Positions 16,293 through 24,186 of a stretch of 41,437 bases of DNA are shown here, one piece after another. The DNA is from DAOUBA01 sp034432855. Its GTDB lineage: Bacteria; Chloroflexota; Anaerolineae; B4-G1. Both the position numbers and the translations under genes were made by a program. The stretch is from assembly GCA_034432855.1 (NCBI GenBank), contig DAOUBA010000072.1, forward strand, positions 1-41,437, written 5' to 3'. The notes below the pieces were generated by a model, which was not told the origin of the DNA, did no database searches, and saw only the letters and a list, made by a program, of their open reading frames with translations. Within the stretch, counting starts at the first letter, position 1; each line of letters starts with the position of its first letter.

Positions 16293-18155
16293 CTACGCGG
16301 CGGGCTCTACCTGCCCCCTGAACTGGCTCATATAGAGGTGATGATAAAAGCCGTGCGCGGCCAGCAGGCTTTCGTGCGTCCCTCGCTCGATGATCTGGCC
16401 CTCGTTGATGACCAGCACCTCGTCGGCGTCGCGGATCGTGCTCAGACGGTGGGCGATCACGAAACTGGTGCGCCCCTCCATCAGCCGCCTGAGCGCCTCC
16501 TGCAGGTGCTTCTCCGTGCGCGTATCCACGTTGCTGGTCGCCTCGTCGAGGATCAGAATGTCGGGGTCAGCCAGGATCGCGCGGGCGATGGCTAACAACT
16601 GCCGCTGGCCCTGGCTCAGATTGCCGCCCCGTTCGGTGAGCACCGTCTGATAGCCTTGCGGTAGGCGGCGGATGAACGAGTCGGCGTTGGCCAGCCGGGC
16701 CGCAGCGATCACCTCCTCGTCGCTAGCATCGGGCCGCCCGTAGCGGATGTTTTCCATCACCGTGTCGGCGAAGAGAAAGTTGTCCTGGAGCACCAGGCCC
16801 AACCGGCGCCGCAGGTCGTCCCGCTTCACCTGACGCACCTCATGCCCATCCACGCGGATCGCGCCCGCGTCCACGTCGTAGAAGCGGGTGAGCAGATTGG
16901 CGATGGTCGTCTTGCCCGCGCCGGTCGGCCCGACCAAAGCAATCATCTGCCCAGGCTTGGCGTGCAGGCTCACGTGCTTGAGCACGGGAACTCCGGGTTC
17001 GTAGCCGAAGCAGACGTCCTCAAAGACCACCTCCCCGGCGACGTGCTCCAGCGGCCGGGCGTCCGGCACGTCAACTTCGGGCCTCTCGTCCATCGTCTCA
17101 AAGACCCGTTCCGCGCCGGCCAGCGCCGACTGGATCGAGTTGAACAACTGGGCGATCTGGTTCAGCGGGCGAGAGAAGCGCCAGGAGTAGTTGACGAACG
17201 CGGCGACGGTGCCCACGGTCGCCAGCCCGTGCAGGGCCAGCCAGCCCCCGCTGGCCGCCACGATGGCCAGACCCATGTTGTTCACCATGTTCATCAACGG
17301 TCCCATAAACCCGGCCAGGATATTGGCGCGGGTCGCGGCCCGCTGCAGGCGACGGTTGACCACGCCAAAACCCTCGACCACGGCCTGTTCGCGCACGTAC
17401 GCTTTCACCACCCGCTGGCCGGTGATGGTTTCCTCGATGATACCGTTGAGCGCGCCCAGCGCCTGCTGCTGCTCACGAAAGCCCCGGCGCGTATGGCGGG
17501 AGATATAGCGCGTCAGCGTGTAGGTCAATGGCGTGATCGCCACACAGACCAGTGCCAGCGGTACGTTGAGCGCGAACATCACAATCACCGCGCCTACCAG
17601 CCCTAACACACTGGCGATCAACTGGGTGATGCTGGAGGTCAGAGTGTTGCTGATGTTCTCCACATCGTTGGTCAGGCGGCTCATCAACTCGCCGTGGGGA
17701 CGCTGGTCGAAAAAGCGCAGCGGGAGCATCTGTATTTTGGCAAAGAGGTCGTTGCGCAGGTCGCGCACAGCCCGCTGCGACACTCCGACCATGAGGTAGG
17801 TCTGCAGCCATGTCCCGCCCGCCGCCAGGACATAGGTGGCGATCATCAGCCCGACCAGACGCGCCAGGCCGGGCAGGTCGCCTCCGGCGATATAGACGTC
17901 AATCGCCCGGCCCATCAGATACGGCCCAAGAAGGTCCATTCCCGAAGTGAGCACCACCAAAAGGAGTGTGCCCACCAGCGCCCAACGCTGGCGCTTCAGG
18001 TAGCCCCATAGACGCACCAGCGTGCCCCGCGTATCTCTGGCCTTCTCCACTTCCCTGAGCAGGCCCATCGGCCCGCCGCCTGGGCGCGGGAAGATCGGGG
18101 GCGGCGGGCTATCTGCGGCTCTGTGCCTGCTTCCGCTGCGTCGTGGCTCATTCAT
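16293..18155 (-). CDS. ABC exporter half-transporter with canonical ATPase
   Basis: One half of a heterodimeric type IV ABC exporter (multidrug or lipid type, MdlB/TM288-like). The 620 residues have a proline-rich cytosolic N-terminus of about 45 residues, six TM helices to about residue 340, then the ATPase: Walker A GPTGAGKTT (near 408), signature LSQGQRQ (near 510), and Walker B LILDEATSNVD (near 530) with the catalytic Glu present. Signature SQ in place of SG is common in one partner of such pairs. Its start overlaps the upstream gene by eight bases, so translation is coupled. It is second gene after its partner, downstream of a MarR regulator; the substrate is not predictable. Confidence 0.92.
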   Translation of the reverse strand: MNEPRRSGSRHRAADSPPPPIFPRPGGGPMGLLREVEKARDTRGTLVRLWGYLKRQRWALVGTLLLVVLTSGMDLLGPYLMGRAIDVYIAGGDLPGLARLVGLMIATYVLAAGGTWLQTYLMVGVSQRAVRDLRNDLFAKIQMLPLRFFDQRPHGELMSRLTNDVENISNTLTSSITQLIASVLGLVGAVIVMFALNVPLALVCVAITPLTYTLTRYISRHTRRGFREQQQALGALNGIIEETITGQRVVKAYVREQAVVEGFGVVNRRLQRAATRANILAGFMGPLMNMVNNMGLAIVAASGGWLALHGLATVGTVAAFVNYSWRFSRPLNQIAQLFNSIQSALAGAERVFETMDERPEVDVPDARPLEHVAGEVVFEDVCFGYEPGVPVLKHVSLHAKPGQMIALVGPTGAGKTTIANLLTRFYDVDAGAIRVDGHEVRQVKRDDLRRRLGLVLQDNFLFADTVMENIRYGRPDASDEEVIAAARLANADSFIRRLPQGYQTVLTERGGNLSQGQRQLLAIARAILADPDILILDEATSNVDTRTEKHLQEALRRLMEGRTSFVIAHRLSTIRDADEVLVINEGQIIERGTHESLLAAHGFYHHLYMSQFRGQVEPAA

Positions 18156-19893
18156 GCGTCACCACCCCACTGCCCAGTTGGGATTCGTAGATTTCGCGGT
18201 AGATCGGGCTGGACGCCAGCAATTCGCTGTGCGTGCCCACCGCCGCGACCCGGCCATCGTCCAGCACCACGATCTTGTCGGCATCGAGCACCGTGCTGAT
18301 ACGTTGCGCGATGATGAAGCGGGTGCTGCGATGCGCCAGGCTCTTGAGCGCGGTCTGAATCCTGGCCTCGGTTTCGACGTCCACCGAACTGGTGCTGTCG
18401 TCGAGAATGAGCACGGCCGGTTTGACCAGGAGCGCGCGGGCAATGGCGATGCGTTGCTTCTGTCCGCCGGAGAGGTTCACCCCTCGCTGGCCTACGACGG
18501 TGTCGTATCCGTCGGGGAAGGCCATGATAAAATCGTGCGCCTGCGCCGCCTTGGCAGCCGCGATGACCTCCTCGTCTGTCGCATCCGGCCACCCGTAGCG
18601 GATGTTATCACGGATGGTGCCGCTGAACAGCACCGTCTCTTGCGGCGCAATGGCGATATGGCGGCGCAAGACGTCCTGGGCCACGTCGCGCACGTCCACG
18701 CCGTCAATCGTCACACGGCCCGCCGTCGCGTCGTAAAAGCGGGGGATCAGGTGCACCAGGGACGATTTGCCCACCCCGGTCGTCCCCAGGATGGCGACCG
18801 TCTCCCCAGGCTCGGCCACCAGGTTGATGTCCTTGAGCACCGGGGCGCTCCCGTCGCCGTTATAACTGAAGGTGACGTCTTCAAAGGCCACCCGCCCCCG
18901 AGGTGCGATGTCGCGCAGCGCCCCTGGCCGGTCCTGTACCTTCGGCTCGCTCTCCAACACCCCCTGGATGCGCTGCGCCGAGGCCACCGCCCGCGCTAAC
19001 TGGATCACCAGCATGCTCACCATCATCAACGAAAAGAGGGTGATCATCAGGTAATTGACGAAGGCGATGATCTGCCCGACGTGCATGGCCCCGCGGTTCA
19101 CCTGGATACCGCCAAACCAGAGCACCGCGGCCACACCCAGGTTCATGCTCACCATCATGAACGAGGGGGTCACGGCGATGGTGCGTGCGGCCCGGACGGC
19201 CTGATTCATCAGCGCGTCGTTGGCCGCTCCAAAGCGGGCCTGTTCGTGCCGCGCGCGCCCGAACGCTTTGACCACGCGGATGCCCGCCAGGTTCTCTTCC
19301 ATCACCTGGTTGAGCACGTCGAGCCGTTCCTGGATCTGGGTGAACATCGGCGTGGTCTTGTTGATGATCCAGAGGACGAAGGCCAACTCGATCGGCATCA
19401 GCACCAGCGGCAGAAAGGCCAACTGCCGGCCGGTAATGACGGACATCACCAGGCTACCCACCATCAACAGCGGCGCCCGCACTAGCATGCGGAGCATCAT
19501 GTGGATGGCCTCCTGGACCTGAGTCACGTCGTTGGTCAGGCGCGTGATCAGTTGACCGGTCTCCAATTCGTCCAGGTTGGCGAACGAGAGCGTCTGCACT
19601 TTGCGGAAGAGGGTTTCGCGCAGGTCGGCGGCAAAGGACTGCGCAGCCTTAATGGCAAAGACACCGCTGCTCACCCCACCCACTGCACCGATCATCGCTA
19701 GACCGATCATCAGCAGCCCTGTCTGGATAACCAGCGGCAGGTTCAAATGCGCGATCCCCTCATCCACGATGCGCTGCACCATGCGCGGCTGCATCAGGTC
19801 GAGAGCAACCTCCAGCATCATCATCAGCGGCGCCAGGATGACCCAACGCCAGTAGGGTTTCAAGAAGTTGAGCAATCTGAATACGGCTTTCAT
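18148..19893 (-). CDS. ABC exporter half-transporter with degenerate ATP site
   Basis: The partner of the gene above. The 581-residue protein starts directly with its TM domain (FRLLNFLKPYWRWVILAPLMMMLEV) and has about six TM helices, then Walker A GTTGVGKSS (near 370), signature LSGGQKQ (near 471) and Walker B LILDDSTSSVD (near 492). In the last motif the catalytic Glu is Asp. This is the known hallmark of the non-hydrolysing site in heterodimeric exporters such as TM287/288. It has the normal signature LSGG, so it completes the active site for the partner's ATP. It lies 601 bases downstream of marR on the same strand. Confidence 0.92.
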   Translation of the reverse strand: MKAVFRLLNFLKPYWRWVILAPLMMMLEVALDLMQPRMVQRIVDEGIAHLNLPLVIQTGLLMIGLAMIGAVGGVSSGVFAIKAAQSFAADLRETLFRKVQTLSFANLDELETGQLITRLTNDVTQVQEAIHMMLRMLVRAPLLMVGSLVMSVITGRQLAFLPLVLMPIELAFVLWIINKTTPMFTQIQERLDVLNQVMEENLAGIRVVKAFGRARHEQARFGAANDALMNQAVRAARTIAVTPSFMMVSMNLGVAAVLWFGGIQVNRGAMHVGQIIAFVNYLMITLFSLMMVSMLVIQLARAVASAQRIQGVLESEPKVQDRPGALRDIAPRGRVAFEDVTFSYNGDGSAPVLKDINLVAEPGETVAILGTTGVGKSSLVHLIPRFYDATAGRVTIDGVDVRDVAQDVLRRHIAIAPQETVLFSGTIRDNIRYGWPDATDEEVIAAAKAAQAHDFIMAFPDGYDTVVGQRGVNLSGGQKQRIAIARALLVKPAVLILDDSTSSVDVETEARIQTALKSLAHRSTRFIIAQRISTVLDADKIVVLDDGRVAAVGTHSELLASSPIYREIYESQLGSGVVTHE

Positions 19894-19941
19894 TGCAGGA
19901 TTCCATCCACCAGCAGGCTTTACCCCAATGCTGCTAACACT

Positions 19942-20265
19942 TTAGTTTCCGGTAAACCGGTTACCGCGGGTGGGCGGCAACATCCAGCATTCCCTTGGGC
20001 AAGTGCTCAAAGATGGCGGCCTTTTTCCAAAGTCGCTCCGGCGATGGCCAAGACTCTGGAAAAGTCGCTCTCGCCAGCAGACAGCGCAGCCGGCCGGATG
20101 TCGGTTTAGGGTGGCGATCCCAGAATCCAGTCGGGATCGACGCGCCCCACCCAGCATTTGCTTGCCGGCTACGGGTACCTGTTCAACCAGCCAGCGGTCT
20201 CGGAACAGCCCACGCAGTGCCGCACCCATCGTTTGAGATACCGCAGTATAGAGTAGTGGTGACAT
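19942..20265 (-). CDS. Small hypothetical protein with strong ribosome site
   Basis: I do not recognise it. The 107-residue frame lies between marR and the ABC genes on the same strand, and its ATG has a full AGGAGGT (20279-20273) seven bases upstream, the best ribosome site in the area. The first 50 residues (LYTAVSQTMGAALRGLFRD, then EQVPVAGKQMLGG) look protein-like; the second half (Arg/Cys/Pro-rich, RECWMLPPTRGNRFTGN) looks like chance translation. It could be a shortened gene whose 3' part is lost, or a leader peptide. It is the only supportable gene in the 600-base gap before the ABC operon. Confidence 0.35.
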   Translation of the reverse strand: MSPLLYTAVSQTMGAALRGLFRDRWLVEQVPVAGKQMLGGARRSRLDSGIATLNRHPAGCAVCWRERLFQSLGHRRSDFGKRPPSLSTCPRECWMLPPTRGNRFTGN

Positions 20266-20368
20266 TCGGCTTACCTCCTGGCGAAGATGTGCTCATATTT
20301 TGCCACAGTTTCGCCGAATGACCACACAATTCACCGGAAACTAAAGTAACATTTCGTTTGGGCAACGC

Positions 20369-20416
20369 GTGGGACAGGCTTTCCAGCCTGTCGGCAGCCT
20401 GGAAAGGCTGCCCCAC
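20369..20416. repeat. REP-like double hairpin
   Basis: There are two adjacent perfect 8-base hairpins with 4-base loops: GACAGGCT/AGCCTGTC (20373-20392, loop TTCC) and GGCAGCCT/AGGCTGCC (20393-20412, loop GGAA). They are framed by GTGGG and CCCAC, so the 48 bases are also one imperfect dyad. This lies in the non-coding part of the 19894-20493 stretch. Confidence 0.8.
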
Positions 20417-20493
20417 ATCGGCCTTGCGCCCGTCGAAAAGCCTCCAACGAGGCACCGAACGCAAAAAGTTAGTGCCATTGGGCTTCACCCTCC

Positions 20494-20949
20494 CTAGCAC
20501 GGCGGCCTGTCGCCGGTCACATGCCTCAGGTTCTCGCGGATTTGTTGCAGCAAACGACGCAGCAAAGCGCGTTCTTCCTGGGTAAAACCATCGAACGTCT
20601 CCTGCTCCATCCTTTGCCACACGACCTGCACCTGGCTCTGAATCGCACGCCCGGCCTCGGTCAGGTACACGCGGGACACGCGCTGGTCCTCAGCGTCGGG
20701 TTTGCGCACCACGAAGCCGGCCTTTTCCATCCGCTGGAGCATCTTGGTGATGGTGGCCGGCGTCACGTGGAGCCGTTCGGCGAGAGCCGTGTGGGTCAGC
20801 CCCTCCTGTTCCCACAAGGCTTTCAGCACAGGCGGCTGCCCGCGATACAGCCCGATGGCCTCCAGAAGCGTGTGGGCCCTGGAATGATGGAGATGGCAGA
20901 CCTGCGCCAGCAGGAAATCGAGCGACTCTGGTTCAATAGCCTGTGACAT
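20494..20949 (-). CDS. MarR-family transcriptional regulator
   Basis: A dimeric winged-helix repressor that usually answers small phenolic or drug-like ligands. The 151 residues show the MarR layout: an N-terminal dimer helix, LTHTALAERLHVTPATITKMLQRMEKAGFV (helix-turn-helix near 52-80), a DAEDQRVSRVYLTEAG wing (near 83-98), and a C-terminal helix. The ATG at 20949 is chosen because GGAG lies six bases upstream; an in-frame ATG at 20967 has no such site. It precedes a heterodimeric ABC exporter on the same strand, a frequent pairing, and very likely controls it and itself through the palindrome over its own start site. Confidence 0.9.
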   Translation of the reverse strand: MSQAIEPESLDFLLAQVCHLHHSRAHTLLEAIGLYRGQPPVLKALWEQEGLTHTALAERLHVTPATITKMLQRMEKAGFVVRKPDAEDQRVSRVYLTEAGRAIQSQVQVVWQRMEQETFDGFTQEERALLRRLLQQIRENLRHVTGDRPPC

Positions 20950-20989
20950 CACGTGCTCCTTTCCCACAATTACTTAGCCGGTTGAATAT

Positions 20990-21003
20990 TAGTTGGCAAA
21001 CTA
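20990..21003. promoter_or_regulatory. Candidate MarR operator
   Basis: TAGTT-GGCA-AACTA, perfect 5-base arms, directly abutting the -10 box of the marR promoter and covering its start site. Its place fits self-repression. The short arms alone would not be convincing. Confidence 0.5.
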
Positions 21004-21031
21004 TTATATACGTGATTGCCGATGGTGTCAA
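21003..21031 (-). promoter_or_regulatory. Consensus promoter of marR
   Basis: On the minus strand TTGACA (21031-21026), 17 bases, TATAAT (21008-21003): a perfect match to the sigma-70 consensus in both boxes with ideal spacing. A promoter this strong usually needs a repressor, in line with the palindrome at the start site. Confidence 0.85.
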
Positions 21032-21076
21032 GGCCAACAACATCGGCCCCAGGCAGTATGCCGTAGGCCGCCCAAG

Positions 21077-21105
21077 TTGTTGCCAACCGCACCCTGTGCT
21101 ATACT
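21077..21105 (+). promoter_or_regulatory. Likely promoter of rpoN
   Basis: TTGTTG (21077-21082), 17 bases, TATACT (21100-21105), about 80 bases before the GTG start. It is divergent from marR. Confidence 0.45.
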
Positions 21106-21187
21106 TAGCACGACGCATGCCGCCATTGGGCGACGTGTTTGTGCAGGTTCGCGTGCATCCGCCGATGGATTCTTCCGGAGGAAGACG

Positions 21188-22570
21188 GTGAAGCCCACTC
21201 TAGCCCTCGAACAACGACCGGTGGCAACGCCGCAGTTGATCGTCGCCAATACGCTCCTGCGGCTCTCAGCCACAGAATTGGAGCAAGCCATCGCTCAGGA
21301 GTTGGCGGAGAATCCGGTCCTGGAGTTGGTCGAGGTGCTACAATGTCCCCGATGTGGCCGGGCGATGCCCGACGGCTATTGCCCCGTCTGCGCCAGGGCG
21401 GGCGTTCACCAGGAGATACTCGCCGATTGGGAATACGATCTGCCCACGTGGGAGCACGACGACGGGGGGGAGGACGACGTCATATCGCGGCTCGCCTCCG
21501 ACACCACTCTGACCGAGCACCTTTTGCGCCAGGCTCGCCTGGTTCTTCCACCGGAGGACCTGCCGATAGCCGCCTTTCTGGCGGAGAATCTGGACGATCA
21601 CGGTTTCCTGGATTGCGATCTGGAAGAAGCGGCAGGACTCCTCGGGGTGGATACGGCGCGTGTAGAGAGCGTCCTCTCCGTCCTGCAGGGATTGGACCCC
21701 ATAGGCATCGCCGCCAGGGACGTGCGGGAGTGCCTGCTGATCCAACTTGAGCATCTGCGCCAGGAAGGAATCGCGCAGCCGCTGGCCGAGGCCCTGATCC
21801 GCGATCACTGGGAGATGTTAGGCGATCCGTCATTCACCAGGATCGCCAGGGCAGCGGGAGCGACCACTGGCGAAGTGCAGGCCGCTCTACAATTCATCAG
21901 GGATAGACTCAATCCCTATCCGGCGCAGGCGGATTGGAGCGACCTTCGCGAGTCGCCGCCTCAGAAAACGGCGCTCTCCCTCAGGCCGGACATCATCATC
22001 AGGAAGGGAAACGGTGCTACGGACGCAGGATACGAGATCGAGTTACCTGGAGCACAGGCGTATCGCCTGCGCATCAGCGCCGCCTACCTCGAGGCCGTGA
22101 AGAACAAGGCCGCGTTTGCCGGGCGGGACTGGGAGCAGTGGGAGACGTTCTATGCCCGCGCCCGGTTGTTCATCGGCAGCCTAGAACAACGCTGGCAGAC
22201 GCTTCAGCGGCTGATCCACCATCTCGTGGCCTATCAGCAGGACTTTGTGGCCAAGGGCGACAGGTACCTGAAGCCGCTCACCCGCGCACAACTGGCCGAC
22301 GCGCTGGGCGTGCACGAATCCACCGTCAGCCGGGCAGTGGCCGACAAGATCGTGCAACTCCCCAACGGCAGGCTCATCCCCCTGACTCGATTCTTCGACA
22401 GGACTGCGCCGGTCAAGGAAGCCATCAAGGAACTGATCGCCCACGAAGACGAGCCGTTGAGCGATCGGGCGATTGCCGAAAGATTGGCGCAGCAGGGCTA
22501 TCGCCTCGCCCGGCGGACGGTGACCAAATACCGTAACGCCTTGAACATATTGCCCTCCTCGCTGCGTTGA
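21188..22570 (+). CDS. rpoN: RNA polymerase sigma-54 factor RpoN with an added zinc-ribbon-like motif
   Basis: Directs polymerase to -24/-12 promoters that need an AAA+ activator. I start at GTG 21188, preceded by GGAGG; the open frame runs 65 codons further up but that stretch has no family match. The 460 residues show region I (ALEQRPVATPQLIVANTLLRLSATELEQAIAQELAENPVLEL), the core-binding domain (LTEHLLRQA, IAAFLAENLDDHGFLD, LQGLDPIGIAARDVRECLLIQL), the helix-turn-helix (LTRAQLADALGVHESTVSRAV) and the RpoN box ARRTVTKYR near the end. Between region I and the core-binding domain sit C53-x2-C56 and C65-x2-C68, a likely zinc ribbon that classical RpoN lacks. An NtrC-type activator gene follows after 25 bases. 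Confidence 0.93.
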   Translation: MKPTLALEQRPVATPQLIVANTLLRLSATELEQAIAQELAENPVLELVEVLQCPRCGRAMPDGYCPVCARAGVHQEILADWEYDLPTWEHDDGGEDDVISRLASDTTLTEHLLRQARLVLPPEDLPIAAFLAENLDDHGFLDCDLEEAAGLLGVDTARVESVLSVLQGLDPIGIAARDVRECLLIQLEHLRQEGIAQPLAEALIRDHWEMLGDPSFTRIARAAGATTGEVQAALQFIRDRLNPYPAQADWSDLRESPPQKTALSLRPDIIIRKGNGATDAGYEIELPGAQAYRLRISAAYLEAVKNKAAFAGRDWEQWETFYARARLFIGSLEQRWQTLQRLIHHLVAYQQDFVAKGDRYLKPLTRAQLADALGVHESTVSRAVADKIVQLPNGRLIPLTRFFDRTAPVKEAIKELIAHEDEPLSDRAIAERLAQQGYRLARRTVTKYRNALNILPSSLR

Positions 22571-22595
22571 GCAGGCAAGGGACGGGAGGTTGAGA

Positions 22596-23960
22596 ATGGC
22601 TGCTACAGTCTTGATCATTGACGACGACAAGATGATCTGCTCTTATCTCGGCGGTGTGCTGAGCGAGGATGGCTACGAGGTACTGCAGGCCGCCACGAGC
22701 GCCGAAGGGGAGACCTTGCTGAAGACAAAGCCGGTGGACATCGTACTGCTCGACCTCAGGTTACCGGACAAGGACGGCATCTCGGTGTTGCGTTGGATCA
22801 AGCAGGAGGAGCCCAACGTGCAGGTCATCGTCCTCACCGCCTTCGGCGCGGTGGAAAGCGCAGTGGAGGCGATGAAACTAGGGGCCTATGATTACATTGA
22901 CAAGCCGTCCGATGTGTCCAAGTTGAGACTGGCAATTACCCGGGCGCTGAAGGAACTGACCATGCGGCACGAGATCGAGCGGCTACGTCAAAAGTCTGCA
23001 GGATACGGCCAGGGCTGGATCGTCGGCAAGAGCAAGGAGATGCGTCGCGTGGCCGAGTTGGTGGAGCGGGTGGCGCAGGGTAACGCGACGGTTCTGCTGC
23101 AAGGGGAGAGCGGCACCGGCAAAGAGGTCATCGCCAACGCTATTCACCAGCAGGGCCCGCGGGCAGACAGGCCGTTCGTGGTGATCAACTGCGCGGCCAT
23201 TCCCGATGCGCTCCTGGAAAGCGAGTTGTTCGGCTTCGAGGCCGGCGCCTTTACCAGCGCCAAGAGCCGCAAGAAGGGATTGCTGGAGGTGGCCGACGGC
23301 GGCACGCTGTTCCTCGACGAGATCAGCGAGATGCAGCCACAGATGCAGGCCAAGATCCTGCGCGTCCTGGAGACCAGAACCCTGCGCCGCGTCGGCGGGA
23401 CGAGCGACATCAAGGTAGACGTGCGCTTCATCGCGGCCACCCATCGCGATCTGCGCGCGGCCGTCCGCGATGGCACATTCCGCGAGGACCTCTACTACCG
23501 TCTGGGCGTCGTGGTGATTGACCTGCCGCCCCTGCGCGAGAGAATGGAGGATCTCGAACTCTTTGCCGCTGCATTCGTTGACGAGTTCAACCGGACGATG
23601 GGCAAGAACATCACCGGCATTTCCGACGAGGCACTCCGGTTGATGAAGGGCTACCGCTGGCCGGGCAACATCCGCGAATTGCGGAACGTCATCGAACGGG
23701 CAATGGTGCTTTGTGACAGAGGGCAGATACAGCCAGCCCACCTCCCCGCCGAATTGGGTGCCGCCAGCGCACATCCACAGTTGCCCACAAGCCTTCCGGC
23801 CGAAGGAGTGAACCTCGAAGACCTGGTCTCCCAGATGGAACTGCGGATGATCGAGGACGCGCTGGCAAGGACGCACGGCAACCAGGTCGAAGCGGCGAAA
23901 CTCCTTTCCATCTCACGCGATCAACTGCGCTATCGCCTGCAGAAGTATGGGCTAGCCTGA
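22596..23960 (+). CDS. NtrC-type sigma-54-dependent response regulator
   Basis: An enhancer-binding activator: receiver, AAA+ and DNA-binding domains. The receiver (residues 1-120) has DDD near 10 and phosphoacceptor D53 in VLLDLRLPDKDG. The AAA+ domain has Walker A GESGTGKE, the sigma-54 contact loop as GAFTSA (residues 217-222; the family norm is GAFTGA, so S221 replaces Gly), Walker B GGTLFLDEISEM and FREDLYYRL. A Fis-type helix-turn-helix closes the protein (HGNQVEAAKLLSISRDQLRYRLQK). GGGAGG lies six bases before the ATG. It is cotranscribed with rpoN. The sigma-54 promoter 150 bases downstream is its obvious target, and the following histidine kinase its likely partner. Confidence 0.93.
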   Translation: MAATVLIIDDDKMICSYLGGVLSEDGYEVLQAATSAEGETLLKTKPVDIVLLDLRLPDKDGISVLRWIKQEEPNVQVIVLTAFGAVESAVEAMKLGAYDYIDKPSDVSKLRLAITRALKELTMRHEIERLRQKSAGYGQGWIVGKSKEMRRVAELVERVAQGNATVLLQGESGTGKEVIANAIHQQGPRADRPFVVINCAAIPDALLESELFGFEAGAFTSAKSRKKGLLEVADGGTLFLDEISEMQPQMQAKILRVLETRTLRRVGGTSDIKVDVRFIAATHRDLRAAVRDGTFREDLYYRLGVVVIDLPPLRERMEDLELFAAAFVDEFNRTMGKNITGISDEALRLMKGYRWPGNIRELRNVIERAMVLCDRGQIQPAHLPAELGAASAHPQLPTSLPAEGVNLEDLVSQMELRMIEDALARTHGNQVEAAKLLSISRDQLRYRLQKYGLA

Positions 23961-24016
23961 CCCCCCAGGCGGAAATTTCCACAGCCCTGCGAAAAATTCC
24001 CCACCCGATAGCGGGA

Positions 24017-24031
24017 GCGGGGTTACCCCGC
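24017..24031. repeat. GC-rich palindrome
   Basis: GCGGGG-TTA-CCCCGC, perfect arms, 57 bases after the activator gene. It may be a terminator stem or part of a dispersed repeat; no T tract follows. Confidence 0.45.
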
Positions 24032-24066
24032 CCCTACTCTCCCGCGCCTCCGCCGCGCTAGAGACA

Positions 24067-24097
24067 GGTCACCCTGCCCTGTTGGGGCGAAGTGACC
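24067..24097. promoter_or_regulatory. Inverted repeat upstream of the sigma-54 promoter, possible activator site
   Basis: GGTCAC (24067-24072) and GTGACC (24092-24097), 19 bases apart, ending 12 bases before the -24 box. This is closer than the usual 80-150-base upstream site, so binding by the NtrC-type protein is only a suggestion. Confidence 0.35.
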
Positions 24098-24108
24098 CCG
24101 ACCCCTCG

Positions 24109-24125
24109 TTGGCACGTTTCTTGCA
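24109..24125 (+). promoter_or_regulatory. Sigma-54 promoter (-24/-12)
   Basis: TTGGCACG, four bases, TTGCA: an exact match to the sigma-54 consensus, with GG (24111-24112) and GC (24123-24124) separated by the required 10 bases. The start site would be near 24136, about 50 bases before the kinase ATG. RpoN and its activator are encoded just upstream, so the three pieces form a complete circuit. Confidence 0.85.
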
Positions 24126-24186
24126 GTAAAAGAAGAGTGGGAGCAGCACCTGGGCCGGTTGCCTGCCCGCCTGCGAAGGAATTGAG

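Noticed and set aside
20993..21187. Upstream 65-codon extension of rpoN
   Set aside because: It overlaps the marR and rpoN promoters, is Arg/Cys/Pro-rich without similarity, and the GTG at 21188 has the ribosome site and the family start.
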